A stretch of 34,457 bases of DNA, taken from contig NW_026970669.1 of assembly GCF_963678635.1 (NCBI RefSeq), positions 1 through 34,457 on the forward strand. The letters are read 5' to 3'. Every line of letters starts with the position of its first letter. Position 1 is the first letter of the stretch. The notes beneath the pieces were generated by a model. It was not told where the DNA came from and did not search any database. It saw nothing but the letters and a program-made list of their open reading frames with translations. Origin of the DNA: Symsagittifera roscoffensis. Taxonomy: Eukaryota > Xenacoelomorpha > Acoela > Convolutidae. Shown here one piece after another: positions 28,651 to 34,457 of the stretch. The position numbers and the translations under genes were made by a program.

Positions 28651-29500
28651 TTATCTTGTAAAAAATTGAGTTTTATGCTAAAAACTTAATAAGCTGCAAA
28701 TGTCAATTTCATCAAAAGTATGAAGAAAAGGGGGAAAATGAATTTTAAAGCCTAGACTCTTGGTGCAGATTTGTCTCAGCCAAAGAGCTGAGTAATAAAG
28801 CAACCTGAACCTTCAGAGTTATTGTTGTCACCGCTGGCTCAGTCGAGTAGAATTATTCTCCTTTTTATTTATCACTAATTGTTCTTTATATAAACAACAC
28901 ATTTTGAAAATTATAACATTCCAGAACTGACAGAGGTAAGGTTCTAATGTTTTGCTTCATTTTAAATCAATGTAACTTAACCTAAAGACCCCAAAACTAT
29001 TTTGTTATTTAAGACAGTTGCTTATCCCTTTATAACTCATTTATATTTTTTTAACCATCCTTTAATGCTTTATCTGTTTTTATAAATATCAATATAACTC
29101 TAGGACCAGATCGACTATGATCTATGATAATATATAATATGAGACTTATGCTTAACTTAGGTTACCAATTGTAACAAAAGGATCTAATGCCCGACCCTGA
29201 TGTTTCTCTTAGTAAAGTAGGGATATAATGACGCAAAGTTTATTGAAAACACTAAGACGTTGACAAAAATTTTCGTTCAAAAAATATATCCTAAAATCAA
29301 CATGTCACAGAAGGGTAAATATCAGAAAGCATTAATTTCCACAACTCAAACGGTTGATTGCAAAAATCTTCTCAATCCCTTGAAAAAAGCCATAGCTTCA
29401 ATCAAGTAAGCCGTGAATCACAAAAAACATAAGATAAAATGCATTAAAGTATCACGTAGCCATCATGTGGTCGCAAATTTAAAAAGAACTTAAGAAAACC
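28651..29500. other. no gene seen
   Basis: AT-rich. A slightly GC-richer part near 28745-28860 carries self-complementary words (CTCAGC...GCTGAG near 28777-28791) but no known RNA fold was recognised. Confidence 0.4.
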
Positions 29501-29539
29501 AAAAAAAACTAAACACCTGGGTTGACCTCCATACACCGA

Positions 29540-30435
29540 AAATGCTTATCATACAATTTCATACATCATGTGTGTGGGAAAATGCTTGCCATACAATTTT
29601 CATACAATTTCTAAGAATGGTTGAAAACTGGTATAAACTCTTTTCTGTGGCTGTTTGATTCTAATAAAACAATCTGGTGATAAAAAACTGAGATTTTCGG
29701 TTTTTGAAAAAAATGCTTATCATACAATTCCCATATATGGAAATTGTATGACTGGCATTTTTTTGATGGCGACACAAAAATTTTTTCAAGTAATTTTGAA
29801 AATTTAGCCGAAAAATTTTTTTGTTTTTTTTCAACCGCAAATCGATTTTCGTACACAAACAAACATTTATCGAAAAAAAAATTTTTGCATGCAAAATTTA
29901 ATATTTTGTGTGCATAACGTAGTCCTGGATACGATAAAATTGGATTTTACTTTCTTTTCACTTAATTTTTTTTTTCAAAAACGCTGAAAATTCCTTTTTC
30001 TTTTGTATGGGGTGTTAATGTAGGCCTTGATCAATGTCTGATAATTTGAAAATTCAAAAATTTAATATAATCATCATTAATAAATTTTGCCAAAAAATAA
30101 AAGTTTGTTACTTTTGTTATATCAATTGTGAAAGACAGCCAAAGACAGGTCGTTTTCTATGCATTGTAAATGCAAGACCGTCCAACCTTTGGTGTTTTGA
30201 GTAACCAAGGTCTATTGACACTTGTGTTCGGTTGCAACTACAACCGAAATTTTTCAGAAACCAAATTTTGAAAGAAAAAATTAAAATTTTTGGTTTATGG
30301 GAAAACACCTATCATACAATTTTCATATATGGAAAAATGCTTATCATAGAGTTTTCATACAATTTTCTGTACGTATGGAATTGTATGACAAGAAGTTTCT
30401 CATATATGGAAATTGTATGATAAGAAGTTTTGGTC
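29540..30435. repeat. cluster of palindromic CATACAATT/AATTGTATG motifs
   Basis: The word ATGCTTATCATACAATTT(C) occurs in direct orientation near 29543, 29583, 29713 and 30304, and in inverted orientation (GGAAATTGTATGA) near 29739, 30377 and 30409. At 29720-29751 a direct and inverted copy meet around CCCATATATGG to form a near-perfect palindrome, with outer arms AAAAATGC and GGCATTTTT extending it. This could be a foldback or MITE-like element or protein-binding array. Confidence 0.7.
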
Positions 30436-30439
30436 AACC

Positions 30440-31536
30440 CGGGCAAACTTTCGAACAATTTTAGCATAAGAAGAAAAAATTTATCACTAGGAAGCTTATC
30501 AACCTCATAAATTGATTGTGATGGGCCCTTTTTCCGAGAATAACACCATTCGGTGAAAACTTGATCAATGGGCCGTTTTTAAAAGCTTTTAGTGTCTTTC
30601 AAATTGTTACTGGTCGACATAGGAGAGGAGCCGGACTTTAAAAATTTTTATGAAAAGAACCGCAAAGAAACTCAAATTTTAGCGTACACAACATTCAAGG
30701 CTTTTCTGAAAAAAGAACACGATCTATCTATACAAGTAGAACAAATTTCTTCTTACAGTTTTGTTTTGTCAAATTTTTTTCCCGTGAATATGTGATTTTT
30801 CGAGCTCTCCTAATTCTATAAAAATTCAAATTGCCGTGCATTGTTTATAAAAATTGGCCAGCACTCAATTTTCTCTACATAGGTGAATAAGTGGATAAAA
30901 GCACGGTAATTTTTCTTTTTTTTTAAATTTAGACCATTTAATTTTAAGGATCATGTTGGTCAATATTTATATAAAATTTCAATTTTTTATAGTGACTGTT
31001 TGACATTAACGTTGAGGAAATGATTAAAATCTATTGTGAGAAAGTGATCTCAGCTACGCTGAATGAAATTATCATTACATCCTTTTAAGCACTCACTAGC
31101 TAGTAACGGGTTTGAAAATGCCAATTTTCACCATCTGTGAAACTCTTTATAAAACTTTCTTTAAAGTTAAAACCTAAATTTGTGGTTAATTTCTGAAAAG
31201 AAATTATCCTTTTGTGTTTTTTTTTGTTATAGAAAATTTTTATAGATCTCGTAAAATAGTACCACGTATACCATAAAATTAATAGTAAAATGATGCAGCT
31301 TACATGTGAGAAATGCGAAGACAGCAACAGTGATGAGATAGCAGCAGTTTGTACGACACGACATGCAACACATTGGGATGGGAAACATGATAAAACAGAC
31401 AGCGATCATGACAATGGCAAGTGCATGAAACGCGCAAGCAGCCACCATTTGGTTATACGGTATCACTCTGGCTAAAACGCGCTTCATTAAATCATAAAAC
31501 ACACTTTCATAGCGATTAAGACTTTTGATGAAGGAA
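30440..31536. other. no gene seen with confidence
   Basis: AT-rich. A - strand frame (31227-31586) is hydrophobic and its complement is an acidic/His-rich + strand frame (31290-31475). The mirrored frames and the G-run at one end make coding unlikely, but an exon here cannot be excluded. Confidence 0.35.
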
Positions 31537-31567
31537 TAGGGGTGGGGGTGGGGGGGGGGGGGGGGGG
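31537..31567 (+). repeat. G-run with G-quadruplex potential
   Basis: AGGGGTGGGGGT is followed by an uninterrupted run of about 18 G. It meets the pattern for a G-quadruplex on the + strand. Run length may be affected by sequencing error. Confidence 0.8.
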
Positions 31568-33305
31568 TATTAGTTGAGGCGCGCAATTTCTAGGACATAC
31601 TTTGAGTTTAGTTAATGATGGTTGAGCGATAATTCGTATTTGGTGATCATTGGTGATGTTGTGCAACTAAATGAATAATATTAAAACTGAAGTTACATCA
31701 AAAGCAAATATCAAACATCTTTTAAACTAAAAACGAAAAACTAATCAAGTAGGGTTTTTGGTAATTTTGGCGACCTCAATCAATCGAGACAAGCCCAGGT
31801 CCAGTGATATTATAAATCTTGCCCTCATTTTGAAGATTCTTGAAGATTTATCAAAGAAACTTTAAAATACTTCCGGCTTTTTCCAAGGCACTTAAGAGTC
31901 CGAACTACATGAATAGATAACTAAGAAAAGTGTACGATGGCTCCGGCAGCTCATATTTTGCGTCCGACGAACACATTCAGCGAACTTGGTAAATTTTGGC
32001 CGTTGGTTGGTAACCTATTACCAATTTAAAGGTTGGTACTGTTTTATATATTTTTTCGAAGACAAAAATTTTTTCCTTTTTTTCTGGATAAATTAGAAAA
32101 AGTTGAACAGTTACAAGACATGTCCATGCTTTTCTCATGGTTTCGACCATCAAAACTGATAAGAAAGGTCTTCGGGTTGTTTTTATTTGTACTCTTTTAT
32201 GCAACTTCAGGTGCACATATGTTTTGAGTGATATTGAACACCTTTCAATCCCGATGTGAACGGAATTTAGAATTGACTTTAAACACTTTTCTATTGAAAG
32301 TTACAAAAAAATTGAAGAGCTTATCCTGAGTTTTCTAGTGAGTATTGCGCAACACACTTTGAGAGAAAAGAAAATGTGTTGAAAATATTTCAAAGACAAA
32401 TTGAAATCACGATTGTTTTATATAAAATATCTTCAAACTAAACTCCATTTTTGCAATTTAAAGCCAATCCCTATTTTTCTATCATTTGTACATCTAATAT
32501 CTAAGACCATAGTTTGTTTTTCATTTAGCTTTTCATTTAACCAGCAAAAAATCAAAATGAGTCTAACGATCTCTTAAGATTTTTCAAAAAAAAACAAAGA
32601 AAAAACGATTTCAAAAATAAAACTACCTTGAGTAGTATGATTCTATCAACTGAAGAGACTTGAAATTGAGAGTTGTTTTCAAACTTGAATTGATTGTTCC
32701 CGAGAAGACCGGCTCGAGTTTTTTGTTTTTAATCTAATTTTGAGCCTATAAAGCAAGCAGACAGGTTTTATAAATTGAATAGCTTATTTAAACTGCGAAA
32801 ACTCTAACTTCAGTCACTTCCGGAAAACTTAGTTAACTTCAGGAAAAACTAATTTTTGAGGTTTCATTTAGCGTTTATTTAGCTACTATTCAAAAAAGTT
32901 GTTTGATTTCATGTTTTTGATCTCTTTATTTGTAAGTAAATATAATCGGTGATGCCTGTTTGACTAATTTTTTAAGTTCTCATTACGCCACGAAATCAAA
33001 CCTAAACATATGTGATTTTAAAAAATACAAATTCAATTAGTTATAAAATTGGTCAGAACCTTCTCTGCTTCTTACAAAGCAATTGGCTATCTTCTTTAAC
33101 TAGGATTTTTTCTGACTTTACACGCAGTGTGAAAACGACAAAAAACGGATCTTTTAAGGACTTTAATTGCTCTTAACGACGCGAAAACAGTTTTGATACT
33201 TTAAGCCACAACCATGAGTCACCCATCAACCTGTATAACATAAAAATGCCTGTATACTGCAAACAATATAGGTTAGCCAACAAAACCAGCAACAAAATTT
33301 AGCGG
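31568..33305. other. no gene seen
   Basis: AT-rich DNA with short frames on both strands (for example 31977-32216 -, 32033-32227 +) that overlap one another and show no domain. Confidence 0.4.
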
Positions 33306-33640
33306 TCAAAGTGAGTAAAAGTTATGCAAGAAGGTGTACACCAAGAAGGGGACAAGAAACCGTCTGGGAGGGGTGATCCAGCCTTGTCTTAACAATTCAC
33401 TCATTAAAAAACCCAATAAAAATGTGATATGCCAGTGCCGATTTGATCTGCTCCCAAAAGGAGAAGGAGCGAGGCAACATGAACAACGAGAGCGGCGCAA
33501 CGGGCAACGTAGTAGAGCGAGACGATGCGAGCGAGATGGTAGTGGCTGCTTGGGCTTTCGACACAACTACTTACACAATATCACCAGTCGTGTGTTCACG
33601 CTCAGTTTGATAGCACAATTCGTTGCGCTTGTTGAGTGAG
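33306..33640. other. GC-richer block, possible exon or promoter of a host gene
   Basis: This stretch is much richer in G, C and CpG than its surroundings. On the + strand an ATG at 33479 (context GGCAACATGA) opens a 44-codon frame with a protein-like start (MNNESGATGNVVERDD), ending at a TGA near 33611. A different + frame (33334-33639) and a - strand frame (33306-33566) also cross it, so the coding strand is not clear. It may be a first exon, a promoter or a transposon fragment. Confidence 0.25.
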
Positions 33641-34457
33641 AGGCATAGTTACTCAGCCAAAGTGACCACGTGACATTGGCGTACGCTTGTGCTCGGATGT
33701 ACCGCTTCTTATGGTCAAAACATTTGTCAACAAACAGAGACTAAAAGTTTGAGCAATATTGCCTATGCCGAACGTCAATAGACGAAAGTCTTCTAGAGGG
33801 TAGGGTCCGAGCTCACTGGAACGAAAAAAACATAAATTCGAAAAAATTTTGATAAAAAAGTTGTAACGAAAGTTTCGTCGTCAATGTTCGAAAACCTCTT
33901 ACAGCAGCAAAAACGAATCTCTCGCAGCTGTGATGTAGAGCTCCTGGTGACTTGATTTGAGGTTTCATCCTAATATTTACCACTAGCGTTGGTGCCTGTT
34001 TATTCCACTCACGAATGCATAGGATATGAACTTTTCCAGTTGTCGGATAAAAAGTACTGCGGCGCGCCGTGAACCGTTCTATACCTCTCACACAAGAGCT
34101 TGCATCCGAAGGTGGTTAGTCAGTTGAAAAAAAAGTATCAAATTTTTTCCCAATAAAGCCGGATAAAAGGTTTACTAGTAATCTTCATTACAATTCTTAA
34201 GGCATAGTTACGTTGCGTACGTTGAGATCCACAATCATCGGTTTCACAACAGCAATTTATTATAAGAACTTTTTTTCCAGAACTTTTGATGGACCGGAGA
34301 AGCGAGCCCACTTTCAGTACAACGAAGCGCAAGTGAATCACGGGACAAATTTTTTGATGATAGGAAGCTCAGCGTCAGCGGAGTAAAAAAATTAATTGAA
34401 CCCACGAACTGTTGTATGCCAATTATATTAATTGCCCTTCTTATTAGCTGACATTAT
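33641..34457. other. right end of window, no gene assigned
   Basis: Mixed composition; 33890-34100 is GC-richer, with a - strand frame of 92 codons (33813-34091) lacking any recognised domain. Without the sequence beyond the window, partial exons cannot be judged. Confidence 0.3.

Noticed and set aside
30592-30795. 67-codon + strand frame
   Set aside because: Short, no domain, no splice or promoter context; length is within chance for this composition.
31227-31586. 119-codon hydrophobic - strand frame with a mirrored + strand frame (31290-31475)
   Set aside because: Its N-terminal proline run is only the G-run read backwards, no domain is seen and no splice sites stand out.

Overview
The window looks like AT-rich nuclear DNA of a multicellular animal, most likely an invertebrate (an arthropod is my guess, not shown by the sequence). 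More than half of it is one very large, nearly complete LTR retroelement on the + strand, at 716-19647 (about 18.9 kb). The rest is gene-poor DNA with local repeats and one convincing small spliced host gene on the - strand near 20.3-20.7 kb. No bacterial-type operons, CRISPR arrays, rRNA genes or tRNA genes were seen.

The element is Ty3/gypsy-like in its gene order: capsid with zinc knuckle, aspartic protease, reverse transcriptase, RNase H, integrase. Its LTRs of 412 and 410 bp (TG...CA ends) differ at about 7 positions plus one 2-bp indel, so the insertion is fairly young. Three things set it apart. (1) It has a long structured leader with a 155-codon basic ORF just upstream of, and overlapping, gag. 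(2) Behind pol is a 6-kb block of mutually overlapping frames (11653-17619): two small hydrophobic ORFs, a 380-codon frame without any methionine, an 872-residue envelope-like glycoprotein and a 600-codon frame of unknown function. (3) Four long frames are each interrupted once by an in-frame UAA, three of them in the same CAA-UAA-C context, and continue open on the other side. Protease and RT lie in frames related by a -1 shift.

A likely expression scheme, by inference: full-length RNA gives the basic ORF, Gag and Gag-Pro-Pol by stop readthrough and -1 frameshifting. Spliced or internally started RNA gives the downstream cluster, whose ATGA stop-start overlaps suggest termination-reinitiation. 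A consensus 78-nt intron with a TACTAAC branch site lies 3 nt behind the last ORF. The alternative for the UAA codons is recent nonsense mutation, and the sequence alone does not decide.

Right of the element, 19.65-34.46 kb holds the small membrane-protein gene (20.25-20.67 kb, - strand), a dispersed repeat in two copies (22.6 and 28.4 kb), a degenerate ~60-bp tandem array (23.6-24.4 kb), a 643-bp tandem duplication (25.4-26.7 kb), a cluster of palindromic motifs (29.5-30.4 kb), a G-run (31.5 kb) and a GC-richer block (33.3-34.1 kb) that might contain a host exon or promoter.
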